This document shows positions 33,457 through 42,328 of a stretch of DNA of 64,000 nucleotides, in pieces. Positions within the stretch are counted from its first letter, which is position 1. The number at the start of each line of letters is the position of its first letter. The stretch comes from Undaria pinnatifida (lineage: Eukaryota > Sar > Phaeophyceae > Laminariales > Alariaceae). Location: the NCBI GenBank assembly GCA_012845835.1, contig JABAKD010000025.1, positions 10,981,264-11,045,263 of the forward strand, in the 5' to 3' direction. A program made the position numbers and the translations under genes. The notes beneath the pieces are model-generated. The model was not told the DNA's origin. It saw nothing but the letters and a program-made list of their open reading frames with translations, and searched no databases.

Positions 33457-33462
33457 AATAAA
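33457..33462 (+). terminator. AATAAA polyadenylation signal in gypsy-2 LTR
   Basis: A canonical AATAAA is present in both LTR copies (33,457 here; about 43,338 in the 3' copy, where it would act in transcript ending). Confidence 0.5.
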
Positions 33463-33565
33463 GCTACACCTCTACGAAGGAACGAAAGTGAGTACTCTCC
33501 GAAGACCTGCTCAATTGGCAGACCTGCAGGGGGCACTCTGTGTCCCCCACCTTTAATTTAACAAG

Positions 33566-33583
33566 TGGCGTCGTCGGCAGGTC
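33566..33583 (+). promoter_or_regulatory. Primer-binding site of gypsy-2
   Basis: TGGCGTCGTCGGCAGG begins two bases after the 5' LTR. TGG complements the tRNA CCA end, and the element gypsy-1 has a closely similar site. The primer tRNA is not identified. Confidence 0.6.
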
Positions 33584-33587
33584 TGCC

Positions 33588-34907
33588 ATGACTGACATAC
33601 TCATGCGCTGTGACGACCGTTGCCAAGAGGGTGTACGTGCCCCCACATGGGTTCCCGGTTGGATCCGCCCCCTCCGCCTGGCATTCAATCGTGCCATAAC
33701 ACCTGACAGGCCCACGACCGCTCGCATGACCACCTTGATCGACGAATTTTTTGGACAGGTGTCAAGAGCGTTGGACGGAGGAGCATCTGGGCCCGAGGCT
33801 TTCACCCTCCTGCTACGCCTGCTCGTGACGCACTTTGACCGGGTCGACACGGGCGAAGGCTACACTAAGTTGCACACTTTTGGAGTGTGTAACGGCACGC
33901 CTTTTTCTGATTTCAGTCGGGAGTTCCGTGTGCTAGTATCGGGAGTCACGGGGAGTGAGCGTGTTTTGTCCCCGGGGACGGATGTCGTGCTGGAGGTGGT
34001 TAGGATGGCGGTCAACGAGCAGTTTCCGACGCTCATGCCTACGTTATACCCTGGCTCGAAGGCTACGGACCCACGGCCATACGCCTCGTTAGATGCCATG
34101 TGGAAAGCGTTCAGTGACTTGGCGCATAATAAGACACCTGCCGTCAACGGCGAAAAACATTTTTCTCTACCTGTTTCTTCGACGGGATCGCGGTCATCCG
34201 CCCCGTCGGGGCCCCGGCCCGCCGTTCATGGGCGCGGCCAGGGCCGAGTGCTGTCCCAGTCGCCTTCTTGGCAGACGGGTTCGAGTAATAATCCGATTGT
34301 CATGCCGATTGTTGCTTCCACCGAACCCTGGCTCGACAAAATGTCCAACTGCTGGCCCCTAGAAGAACAACACTATGCAGAAGTTTTCGCTGTTAGTGCC
34401 TCGTTTAAGACCGTCGACCCTCCCCTCTGGAGCGGCCTCCTCACGCCCTCTGCCCGCGCCGCGGCTCTCCGAGAAAACAGGGGTCATTGCCTAAACTGTC
34501 ACGAAGACACTCATTCCTTACGCAACTGTAGGCATCCCTTTATCAACGCCAGTGGCTGTCTAAACCCTGAACTTGGCCAACTTGGCGATGATGACGTTTT
34601 CCGACGGTGGCAAGCACGTATGGTTAGCTACCGCCGCGACGGACGCTCTTCTCGCTCGCAAACGTACAACAAAAATCGCCGAAATCGTTCAAACCAATCA
34701 CGAGGGTACCCACCGGATCAGGGACAGACAAACAGCCACAGCGGTAACAACAACAGCACATACACGCCTGGCCAGCAAGGTGCTGTCCCGCCCTCGCCAG
34801 CCTCCTCGGCTTCCGTGTCTGCTCCGGGGAAACGTTTCGGGGCAACCCACAATCCGAGCGGAAACCCCAACGCGCGCCAACCAGGTACCTTTCGCACTGG
34901 CAACTGA
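33588..34907 (+). CDS. gag: Gag of gypsy-2 (capsid and CCHC nucleocapsid), 439 aa
   Basis: The start at ATG 33,588 is chosen because an in-frame ATG at 33,540 lies inside the LTR, and 33,588 is the first ATG after the primer-binding site. The product would form the virus-like particle shell. The N-terminal 200 residues are helical and capsid-like, with no family I can name. A linker rich in Ser, Pro and Gly follows. A zinc knuckle C-L-N-C-x4-H-x4-C lies at 34,488-34,529. The C-terminal 100 residues are Asn/Gln/Ser/Gly/Pro-rich, as in nucleocapsids. The frame ends at UGA 34,905-34,907, but the same frame stays open for another 293 codons. Confidence 0.85.
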   Translation: MTDILMRCDDRCQEGVRAPTWVPGWIRPLRLAFNRAITPDRPTTARMTTLIDEFFGQVSRALDGGASGPEAFTLLLRLLVTHFDRVDTGEGYTKLHTFGVCNGTPFSDFSREFRVLVSGVTGSERVLSPGTDVVLEVVRMAVNEQFPTLMPTLYPGSKATDPRPYASLDAMWKAFSDLAHNKTPAVNGEKHFSLPVSSTGSRSSAPSGPRPAVHGRGQGRVLSQSPSWQTGSSNNPIVMPIVASTEPWLDKMSNCWPLEEQHYAEVFAVSASFKTVDPPLWSGLLTPSARAAALRENRGHCLNCHEDTHSLRNCRHPFINASGCLNPELGQLGDDDVFRRWQARMVSYRRDGRSSRSQTYNKNRRNRSNQSRGYPPDQGQTNSHSGNNNSTYTPGQQGAVPPSPASSASVSAPGKRFGATHNPSGNPNARQPGTFRTGN

Positions 34908-35786
34908 CAGGGCGACGGCGGTACGGCACACCCGACCCGTACGCCGACGGCACTGTCGGGGACACTTCCTTTGATTTCACAAGATGCTCGTGTGCCTGTC
35001 GTTCGCCTTACACGTGGCGCGGCACAAATTACTTCTGTCAAGAGCCCAAGGGCTCCTACGTCGCCTGATGACTTTCACGGCGCAGTGCCGGCGGTGGGGA
35101 CCAGGGCTCCCAGTATGCCCCCCCCCAGCCAGGTTACATTTTCTACGAAGGGGGTGTGCGCCCACAGTGACGCCCCCCTCGATCATGGTCCGAGTTCGGC
35201 AATGGGGACCAGTGCTTCCACCGCCGTTAACCCCTGCCGTGGCTCAAGCTCGACAACGGAGGCACGCGCCCCTAACGCTGCCCCCCTTAACCATGACTCA
35301 GGAGCCTGCACCTTGCACGCTCCCCTCAGGCACGCGTCGCGCAGCAAGAAAACTGCGGCGACGACGCGTCGCCCCCATACGCGAACGGGTTCGTCTCCAC
35401 CTCTTCCTGACCGTAAAGCGGCGGTTGGCTTGAGGTGTGGGAAAGCCAACCCATATGCACCGAGATCTTTTCCAAGATTTGAGTCGGTGTCTCCTCGCGA
35501 TAGTAGCGGGCGCTCTATCCTTTTTCCCATCAAGGAGGAGCCGACAAGCTTAGCTACCTCGTCTCTCTCCTCCAAGAGGGCTAACGGGAAGGAGCCCTCT
35601 CGGGCGAAGAATTTATTTCCACTTGCCCGAGCCCCGCTCTCGAAGACGCCCACAGGGTCTACGGGCCCTGCTCCGTCTTTAAGCACGCTAACCCACGTGC
35701 ATCAGGCTACGTCTGCCCCAGTGGCACAGGATATAGATCCGACACTGCGCAACGGGCCAGTGGTGACGCCACGGCCTCCAGCCCGA
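34908..35786 (+). CDS. Linker region of gypsy-2 polyprotein, between two in-frame UGA codons
   Basis: After the Gag UGA the frame continues open to a second UGA at 35,787-35,789 and encodes about 293 residues rich in Pro, Ser, Ala, Thr and Arg. There is no obvious ATG near its start, so translation by itself is unlikely; read-through of the Gag stop would be needed. I see no domain. gypsy-1 has repeated proline-rich sequence in the same place. The region could be a flexible spacer of the Gag-Pro polyprotein. Confidence 0.55.
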
Positions 35787-35789
35787 TGA

Positions 35790-37931
35790 GCTGGACGCTA
35801 TTCCCGTGAAGATACGGAAGAATTGCGCCTCTCGTCAAGCAGAAACAGCTCCGAGCCCCCTGTCCCTTCGGGTGCAGTGAGAGCAGTTCCTTGCGATTTT
35901 ACGCCAAAGAGCGACAAGGCCACGACGCGACCACCCGTGGGTTCGGGCTCGCGCCGTGCTCCCGAGGCCGGGCGTTCTCAGACGGGGACGCTGCAGGCCC
36001 AAAGTGCCAGAGACTGGTGTCCCCAGACGGGGACATTACAAGCTCATATGCCTAACACGGCCTCCGACGGGTTGGCACCGTCGACTTTTGACCCTTCCCT
36101 CGAATACTCTACAGACAAAGTAGTGTTGTTCTGGCAACCGCCGTCCTTTTTTTCGCAGTGGTCTCCTTCGTCGTTTGTCGTCGACGACGTCTCATATTCT
36201 TGCGCGGAGCAGTTTATGATGGCTGAAAAGGCTCGGCTTTTTAAAGACCATCGCGCAGTGGAGCTCATCATGTCATCGTCTGACCCCAGCACACACAAAC
36301 GCGTCGGTCGAGGTGTGCGCAATTTTGACGCCGCCGTTTGGGACAGGGAGAAGCAAAATGCCGTATTATCTGGTAACTATGCCAAATTTACGCAGAACCC
36401 AGCCATGAAAAATCACCTTTTGAGCACTGGCAACAAATTTCTGGCAGAGGCCAGTCCTCTAGACACTGTGTGGGGTATTGGTCTCCGGGCGGACGACCCC
36501 CACGCCAAGGATCCACACAAGTGGAGAGGAAAAAATTTGCTCGGTGAGGCACTCTCTGCCGTTCGCGAAGCAATTCGCGACTGCGAGGACGGATCGCCAC
36601 ACCCGGCCTCCCCTCGTCGCTTCCGCAGGCCCACCGGGAATGCTGGAATCCATGAAATTTCGTCCGCTCAGCAGTCGCGCTTGGGGACCGCGGTCGGCGC
36701 TGCCCAAGGCCCTCCTTCGTCCTATTTTTCGGGTACACCCGCCGATCAAAGCCCGGAGGTTTTGGCGGTAGCTTCTCGCGGCGCCTCAGACCGCGCACGG
36801 CCAGAACATGGCCCCTGCCTCGTTGGGGGTACCGTGACGCTGGACGACGATTCTTTCACTACCGATATTGCAATACATAGCGGAGGGGACGCTATTGCGC
36901 CCTACATATGTACAGCGCTGCTTGACACTGGCTCCCCCCAAACCTTCATCCGTCGTGACGTGTTGGATCGTATGCTATCGGTAGGCGCCGCCTCATCGAC
37001 GTGCGAGCGGCCTAGCAGCCCTCGCTCCTGGGGTGGCTTTGGCGAATCCGCCCCTTTACGGACCGCGACCTACATCCGTCTGAGCGTTCAATTCTTCCTC
37101 AAAAAAGAACCAACATGCTCTCTCGCGGTGTGGGCATGCGTGGTCCCTCCTTCGGTCATGCAGCACGCTGTCTTGCTGGGCCGCGACAGATGGATGCGCT
37201 TCAACACCCGTTCGTACCGCGCCCTGCCCCCTCGTCCTCTCGATAATCGGGTTTTGGGCGAGCTGACGTTGTCCCACCACGCCACAGCAGGCGTAGCGGC
37301 TTATGCCGTCGACCCCGCAGCATCGAACGGTGCTTTCCATCTTCGCTATGATGGCTCTACAGGCGTCACTTTGTCGGACGAGCCCCAACTGCTCGAGGTC
37401 AACTTGGTGCGCAGTAACGGCTTTCCTGCGCTCACAGGACACTATCTTGTCGACATACTGCCGCAGTCGGATGTTCTTTCGGGACAGAAACACTTTGTTG
37501 CTTCAGGACGACAGGTGCTTCCCGTCATAGGTGTCGCGGACCTCGAGCCAGGCGACCTTATCGGGGTCGCCGACGCCCCACTTTTGCGCATCCCGCTGGG
37601 TGCCTTGCAACACCCTATCGAGGCTGCGGGTCCCCACCCTGGCCAGACTTCGGACATCCAGGTCTCTGCGGTCGCGAGCCCGACCGGCGCGGAGGAGATA
37701 GTTCCCGCCGTACCGTCGCCCTCGCCGACGCTTATGGAACGTTTGAACCCGGTCCAATGTTCTGCATTTTTACGCGTCTGGGCCCGACTCCCACCGCACC
37801 TGCGGGAGATTGCGTTCGACTTACACGACCCTGGTTGGGACCCCCCGACCATTGAGCAACTGGGGGATGTGCTCTGCGACTTTTCTGACGTGTTTCCACC
37901 TCGAAGACGGACTTTGGGTCATGCTCCCTAA
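35790..37931 (+). CDS. NADAR-protease polyprotein of gypsy-2
   Basis: This frame continues after the second UGA and ends with UAA at 37,929-37,931. The NADAR domain lies at about 36,111-36,575, with the hallmarks 'YSCAEQFMMAEKARLF', 'GRGVRNFDAAVWD', 'GNYAKFTQN', 'LLSTGNKFLAEASPLD', 'WGIGL' and 'WRGKNLLGEALSAVREAI'. NADAR proteins cleave N-glycosidic bonds: YbiA acts on riboflavin intermediates, and other members remove ADP-ribose from guanine. The Glu of A-E-Q, which is Lys in gypsy-1, is kept here. A retropepsin follows with D-T-G-S-P-Q-T-F-I (Asp codon 36,924-36,926) and a 'VLLGRDRWMRF' block. The first in-frame ATG after the UGA is well inside, so the product probably arises by read-through. 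Confidence 0.85.
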   Translation, partial: AGRYSREDTEELRLSSSRNSSEPPVPSGAVRAVPCDFTPKSDKATTRPPVGSGSRRAPEAGRSQTGTLQAQSARDWCPQTGTLQAHMPNTASDGLAPSTFDPSLEYSTDKVVLFWQPPSFFSQWSPSSFVVDDVSYSCAEQFMMAEKARLFKDHRAVELIMSSSDPSTHKRVGRGVRNFDAAVWDREKQNAVLSGNYAKFTQNPAMKNHLLSTGNKFLAEASPLDTVWGIGLRADDPHAKDPHKWRGKNLLGEALSAVREAIRDCEDGSPHPASPRRFRRPTGNAGIHEISSAQQSRLGTAVGAAQGPPSSYFSGTPADQSPEVLAVASRGASDRARPEHGPCLVGGTVTLDDDSFTTDIAIHSGGDAIAPYICTALLDTGSPQTFIRRDVLDRMLSVGAASSTCERPSSPRSWGGFGESAPLRTATYIRLSVQFFLKKEPTCSLAVWACVVPPSVMQHAVLLGRDRWMRFNTRSYRALPPRPLDNRVLGELTLSHHATAGVAAYAVDPAASNGAFHLRYDGSTGVTLSDEPQLLEVNLVRSNGFPALTGHYLVDILPQSDVLSGQKHFVASGRQVLPVIGVADLEPGDLIGVADAPLLRIPLGALQHPIEAAGPHPGQTSDIQVSAVASPTGAEEIVPAVPSPSPTLMERLNPVQCSAFLRVWARLPPHLREIAFDLHDPGWDPPTIEQLGDVLCDFSDVFPPRRRTLGHAP
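36111..36575 (+). other. NADAR domain (YbiA-like) inside the retrotransposon polyprotein
   Basis: About 155 residues cover the complete domain from 'VVLFWQPPSFFSQWSPSSF' to 'ALSAVREAI'. The order and spacing of all visible NADAR motifs agree with free-standing family members. The domain lies between the Gag-side linker and the protease, so it would be packaged in the particle and could be released by the protease. Its role in the element is unknown; acting on modified nucleotides or ADP-ribosylated nucleic acid is inference. Confidence 0.9.
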
Positions 37932-37933
37932 TG
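37929..37933 (+). promoter_or_regulatory. UAAUG stop-start overlap between protease and RT frames
   Basis: The stop of the NADAR-protease frame and the ATG of the RT-integrase frame share one base (TAATG). The downstream frame is -1 relative to the upstream one. UAAUG is a known termination-reinitiation arrangement in some other elements and viruses. I see no classical slippery heptamer just upstream, so reinitiation is the simpler reading. Confidence 0.6.
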
Positions 37934-40900
37934 CCCTTTGAAATCTCGGTTCCGGAGGGCAGCGCTCCGGTCACTTCACGGCCCCATCGCATAAACCCTA
38001 TACTGGCCAGAGAAGTGGACGCGACCCCTAACCAGTACCTCGCGGCTGGCCTGATTCAGCACTCGACCTCACCGTACTCGAGCCCGCTGGTGGTCATCCC
38101 GAAGAAATCTGGCGGTGTGAGGATCACGGTGAACTACAAGAAGCTCAACCAAATTAGCAAGCTCAGTCAACTGCCGATTCCGCGCGTGGACCAGGTCCTG
38201 GACTCCTTGGGCTCAGGTCGGGTGTTTTCCCTGTTCGACTTGGTTTCCTCGTTCCACCAGATAACGGCACACAAGGACACAGTTCCCCTTACAGCGTTCT
38301 GCACACCCACGGGCCTTTATGAGTGGCTCGTTATGCCCCAGGGCAGCAGCGCCTCGCCTGGGTGGTTCGTCAAGGTTATCAATGAGGTGATCAAGGGTTT
38401 GACACAGGTGGCAGCTTACCTAGACGATGTCATCGTGTTCGACTCCGACCCGGTAACGCATGTTCGGACGATTCGCTCTCTCTTCGAACGCCTTCGAAAG
38501 CACAATCTCAAGCTTTCCCCCTCGAAGGCGCGTTTGGGCGCTACCGATGCGAACTTTCTAGGCCACTCCATTTCTCCAGCAGGCCTACGCCCAAATTCGG
38601 AAAAAGTGTCGGCATTGACCAATATGCCGATGCCCACTGACGTTAAGCAGGTGCGCGCACTCATGGGTGGTATCAACTATTACCGCAAATTTTTGCCCGA
38701 CCTATCGAAGAGACTTCGTCCTATTAACGCACTCCTTCGGAAGGGGGTAAAGTTTGCTTTCACGCCTGATATGGAGAAGTTGGTGAGAGAAATCTTGGCG
38801 GAGCTCACGACCCCGCCGGTCCTCGTTTTCCCTGATTGGGACGCCGTCGCCGACGGCACTCGCCCGTTCCATGTGTACTGCGATGCCTGCATCGACGGGT
38901 TCGGAGCCGCTCTCGAACAGGAGCAGACGGACGGCTCCATAAAACCCATCGCATACATCAGCCGAGCTAAGCTCGACTCGGAAAGGCATTGGACTCCTCT
39001 CGATTTGGAGGCTGGCAGCATCGTCTGGGCTCTCAAGCGCCTCCGCGGCTACCTTTGGGGCACCAAGTTCCGAATATTCTCAGACCACAAGGCTCTGGAA
39101 AACATAGGCAAAGTGGGGAATCACAACGGCCGAGTCCAGAGATGGCTCGAGTTCCTCACCGCATTCGATTACACCCTCGAATACCGAAAAGGAAGCGCAA
39201 ATGGCAACGCCGACTTCCTGTCTCGCTTGCCGGAGCCTGCCACGGAACACGACCGCAATGGTTCGACGAGTCTTACCCCTGTTGAGGATGGTGGTATATA
39301 CCTCATACGGACTTGCGGGCTGTACACTCCTTCTTCTCCGATACCGGGTGTCGGCTTGGGTGGGCTAATGCCCCGCACCGAAAGTAATGCCTTGGGTGGG
39401 CTTCCTCTCACTCTTGCCGACTTTTGCGATTTTCGCACACACGGTCCACGTATGAGGCTTGACGACCTTCCTGCTCCTTCCAGGAGATTCGTCGCTCGTG
39501 TTTCTGCATCCACCGCCACCGTCGATAGCTCGCCCGGCCGAGGCGGGGGCTCGCGTACAGCCGACTACAATTTCGCTTCGGTTTTTGCTGTACCCATCGT
39601 GACCAACGAGGACTCCGCCGAAGCCCCGGCTGCCACGACATCAGTGGCCCAACCGACTCCTTCCCGGAGCTCGGTACAAGGGACAAACCCCGTCGAGCCC
39701 AGGGGCCCGACCGCGCCCGTCCCAACCTCGCCTGGATCTCCGGCGCCCCAGACGATGACGCCCTTTTCGGACCGCATCTCCACTCGGACGCGCCGGCGTT
39801 CAGCAACAGCAGCTGGTAAGGCACCCCCTGCTGTCGACTATGGCTTCGGGCCCGGCGGGGTTCCCCAGTCATCGCCCAGACGAGTTACAACTCCGCCGCG
39901 AGCCCGACGGCCGCGGCCGGCTCCGTCAGTCGCCGCGACCCCTACTCTTGCCGACCCGCCGGCCCGCACGGTACCACTTCCGTCCGACCACGACCACGCA
40001 GAGCCTATGGGACCTCCGCTCCTACGGCTTACGCCTCCTCCTGGTGAAACGCCGGCTACACTTACAAGGTCGGATGCCCTCGGCGACGCTGCTGAGTTGC
40101 GATTCGCGGATTCCGTCGCGCGTTATTCACATGCCGATTGGAAGCGCGGACAACACGCAGAGCCGACGTGCCACGCCACGTTACGTTACATCTCTATCGG
40201 CCGGCCGTCGGCCCTGCCACCGGACTTCTTGGCATGCTACCCCTCGCCCAAGCGTCCCTCTCTCTCAGACATCCAGGAACTGGCGGATAAGGGTCGATTA
40301 CATACAACCGACGACGACTTTGTCCTGCTCGTCCGTAAACCGATACCCCCGCAAACAAGCTCTGACAAACCGAACTCTGTGGGGCGAGCTGCTTGCTTGC
40401 TAAACAACGAGCCAGTTCGCATCTACGTTCCCCTGCTCATGCGCCCTGGGATCATGCAAGCTTGCCACTCGACGGCCTCCTGCCACCTTGGCACCACGCG
40501 CACGTTGCGCATGCTGGAGCGTTTTTATTGGTGGATTGGCATGAGTGTGTGTACCCGGTGGTGGCTTCGCCACTGCTTGAAGTGCCAAGCGCGAAAAACC
40601 CCACGGCTGACTGTCCGCTGGACCATCATCACAATGCCTCTGCCGGAAGGTCCAGGTATCGCCGTCAGTGTTGACTACTTCATCCCCCTTCCGGTCACAC
40701 CGCGAGGCAACACCTACATCCTGCTGTTCACCGATCGCTTCAGTCGTCGGGCCGACATGTTCCCCGTCACTGCCGCTGAGTTCACCGCGGAAGGTACAGC
40801 CAATATCCTGGTGAACCAATACATCCCCTTGTGGGGGTGCCCGCGCACCATACTCTCGGACAACGGACTGCAGTTCTGCTCCAAGCTTTCACAAGCTGTA

Positions 40901-42328
40901 TATCAGCTGTTGGGTGTACACAAGCTTGTTACAAGCTCCTACCATCCCTACTGTAACGGGGGCGTTGAGCGGGTAAATCACACTATGGCACAAATGCTGG
41001 CTATGGTCGTCAACGAGCGACAAGACGACTGGGACTCGCATCTGCCCCACGTCAAATTCGCTTACAACAACTCTGTCAGCGCGGCGACGGGTTTGGCGCC
41101 CAACGAGGTCCACATGGGCAGACTCCCACGGCTCCCCCTGACGATTTTCGACCGCAAAGGTGTCGTGGGACACCAGAGTCTGGCCCGTGACCACCTGGCC
41201 TATTGCGATTTGGCCACCGACCGGCAAAAGCGCGCGAACGACATTGTCCGCGCACACCACGCCCTCACCGTTTCCCGTATTAACCGCAGAAACTCCGCCC
41301 TCGCCGACGCGCTGCGTCCAGCACCTAACTTCACTGTGGGTGGTTGGGCATGGGTATACAATTCTGCCTCTACCATCCGCCAGGGTGTGAAAGCGAATAC
41401 CGACGCCAAGGTACTCAAGGCCAAACTCGCGCTTAACTGGACGGGCCCATACAAGGTCCTGGCCGTCGGTCCCTGCTCCGCCGCCGAGACCCCGGACGGC
41501 TCGCCGCTCGGGAGCAACCTCCTTTATTTGGATCTCCCTTCCGACCTGCCTGGTTCGGACGCTCGTCGGCGTGTGGCTATCGAGCGCTGCAAACCCTGTG
41601 CCAACCCCCACGACAGCGAGGACATGCCCAAATACCTACCGGCGGGGCTGACACAGTATGTGCTCAACAAATTTTCCAAGAAGTCCCCGCCGTACCACGT
41701 CAATCAAGACGACGTTTCGACTCCCCTCCAACGGCTGGAGGTGGAGCAGATCACTGGTCATCAGTCGGTACGGGGGCGAGGTGGCGTCATCGCGGTGCTA
41801 TACAAGACGCATTGGGCGGGACTCTCCGGACCGTCCTGGGAGCGGGAAATGGACCTTCACCTCTCCCGCTCCCACATCTTGCGTTATTGGGCCGGAACCC
41901 CGGACCAGCACCGCCAAACCAACCGCCTTTACCGCCGAATGCGGATCGGGGCGGCACAGCGTGAGCTCTCCCGCAACAACGGGGAACGCTTCCTAGCGCC
42001 GGGCTACGCCTGTGTTCCCCGCGCCGATTGGCTCCGTCGCTACCACGACACAGTACTCCCTAAGGGAGCCCACTTTTGGTACAAGGGAGACGATGGTTTA
42101 TGGTGGCTAGGAAAAATCAGCGCGAGCACTACCGAGGACAAGGTATACCTGGTCCGCTTTCTGGACGACCCGGGACCGATTAAACTCCCTCTTCCCCCGG
42201 CGCGCTACACGACTTCAACGGGAGTCGTACGAGGCTCTTGGTGCTTGCAAGTTCACATCGCCAGTGCGTTTCCTCGGGGAATCCAACGTAACGTAGACGA
42301 ATCTCGAGGCGCGGCCGTGGCCAGTTGA
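37931..42328 (+). CDS. pol: Pol of gypsy-2: RT, RNase H, integrase, chromodomain, Tudor-like tail (1,465 aa)
   Basis: One open frame starts at ATG 37,931. RT spans residues about 40-220 with F-D-L at 102-104 and Y-L-D-D at 163-166. RNase H spans about 298-435 with D318, E360, D385 and D428. Residues 440-720 are disordered. Residues 720-800 form a segment conserved in gypsy-1, of unknown family. The integrase has H846, H852, C882 and C885 as zinc ligands and D915, D977, E1013 as the catalytic triad with 35 residues between the last two (DD35E). A chromodomain lies at about 1268-1320 ('LEVEQITGHQ', 'YKTHWAGLSGPSWE', 'HILRYW'). A Tudor-like region at about 1382-1445 ends the protein. No stop or lost catalytic residue is visible. 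Confidence 0.93.
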   Translation: MPFEISVPEGSAPVTSRPHRINPILAREVDATPNQYLAAGLIQHSTSPYSSPLVVIPKKSGGVRITVNYKKLNQISKLSQLPIPRVDQVLDSLGSGRVFSLFDLVSSFHQITAHKDTVPLTAFCTPTGLYEWLVMPQGSSASPGWFVKVINEVIKGLTQVAAYLDDVIVFDSDPVTHVRTIRSLFERLRKHNLKLSPSKARLGATDANFLGHSISPAGLRPNSEKVSALTNMPMPTDVKQVRALMGGINYYRKFLPDLSKRLRPINALLRKGVKFAFTPDMEKLVREILAELTTPPVLVFPDWDAVADGTRPFHVYCDACIDGFGAALEQEQTDGSIKPIAYISRAKLDSERHWTPLDLEAGSIVWALKRLRGYLWGTKFRIFSDHKALENIGKVGNHNGRVQRWLEFLTAFDYTLEYRKGSANGNADFLSRLPEPATEHDRNGSTSLTPVEDGGIYLIRTCGLYTPSSPIPGVGLGGLMPRTESNALGGLPLTLADFCDFRTHGPRMRLDDLPAPSRRFVARVSASTATVDSSPGRGGGSRTADYNFASVFAVPIVTNEDSAEAPAATTSVAQPTPSRSSVQGTNPVEPRGPTAPVPTSPGSPAPQTMTPFSDRISTRTRRRSATAAGKAPPAVDYGFGPGGVPQSSPRRVTTPPRARRPRPAPSVAATPTLADPPARTVPLPSDHDHAEPMGPPLLRLTPPPGETPATLTRSDALGDAAELRFADSVARYSHADWKRGQHAEPTCHATLRYISIGRPSALPPDFLACYPSPKRPSLSDIQELADKGRLHTTDDDFVLLVRKPIPPQTSSDKPNSVGRAACLLNNEPVRIYVPLLMRPGIMQACHSTASCHLGTTRTLRMLERFYWWIGMSVCTRWWLRHCLKCQARKTPRLTVRWTIITMPLPEGPGIAVSVDYFIPLPVTPRGNTYILLFTDRFSRRADMFPVTAAEFTAEGTANILVNQYIPLWGCPRTILSDNGLQFCSKLSQAVYQLLGVHKLVTSSYHPYCNGGVERVNHTMAQMLAMVVNERQDDWDSHLPHVKFAYNNSVSAATGLAPNEVHMGRLPRLPLTIFDRKGVVGHQSLARDHLAYCDLATDRQKRANDIVRAHHALTVSRINRRNSALADALRPAPNFTVGGWAWVYNSASTIRQGVKANTDAKVLKAKLALNWTGPYKVLAVGPCSAAETPDGSPLGSNLLYLDLPSDLPGSDARRRVAIERCKPCANPHDSEDMPKYLPAGLTQYVLNKFSKKSPPYHVNQDDVSTPLQRLEVEQITGHQSVRGRGGVIAVLYKTHWAGLSGPSWEREMDLHLSRSHILRYWAGTPDQHRQTNRLYRRMRIGAAQRELSRNNGERFLAPGYACVPRADWLRRYHDTVLPKGAHFWYKGDDGLWWLGKISASTTEDKVYLVRFLDDPGPIKLPLPPARYTTSTGVVRGSWCLQVHIASAFPRGIQRNVDESRGAAVAS

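Larger units (their letters stand above)
33295..33563 (+). repeat. 5' LTR of gypsy-2
   Basis: 269 bp, nearly identical to 43,177-43,444. It has TGTTAA/TTAACA ends. It contains a perfect hairpin of 10-bp arms (GATCGGAGGC, loop ACGC, GCCTCCGATC) at 33,402-33,425, a 'GGCCTCGAAAGGCC' palindrome near its start, and promoter and poly(A) motifs listed separately. Confidence 0.95.

Noticed and set aside
33540-33587. In-frame ATG upstream of the chosen Gag start
   Set aside because: It lies inside the 5' LTR, upstream of the primer-binding site. The ATG at 33,588 directly follows that site and is the better start.
38416-40403. Antisense and shifted frames over gypsy-2 Pol
   Set aside because: They are shadows of the 1,465-codon Pol frame, which contains all expected catalytic motifs.
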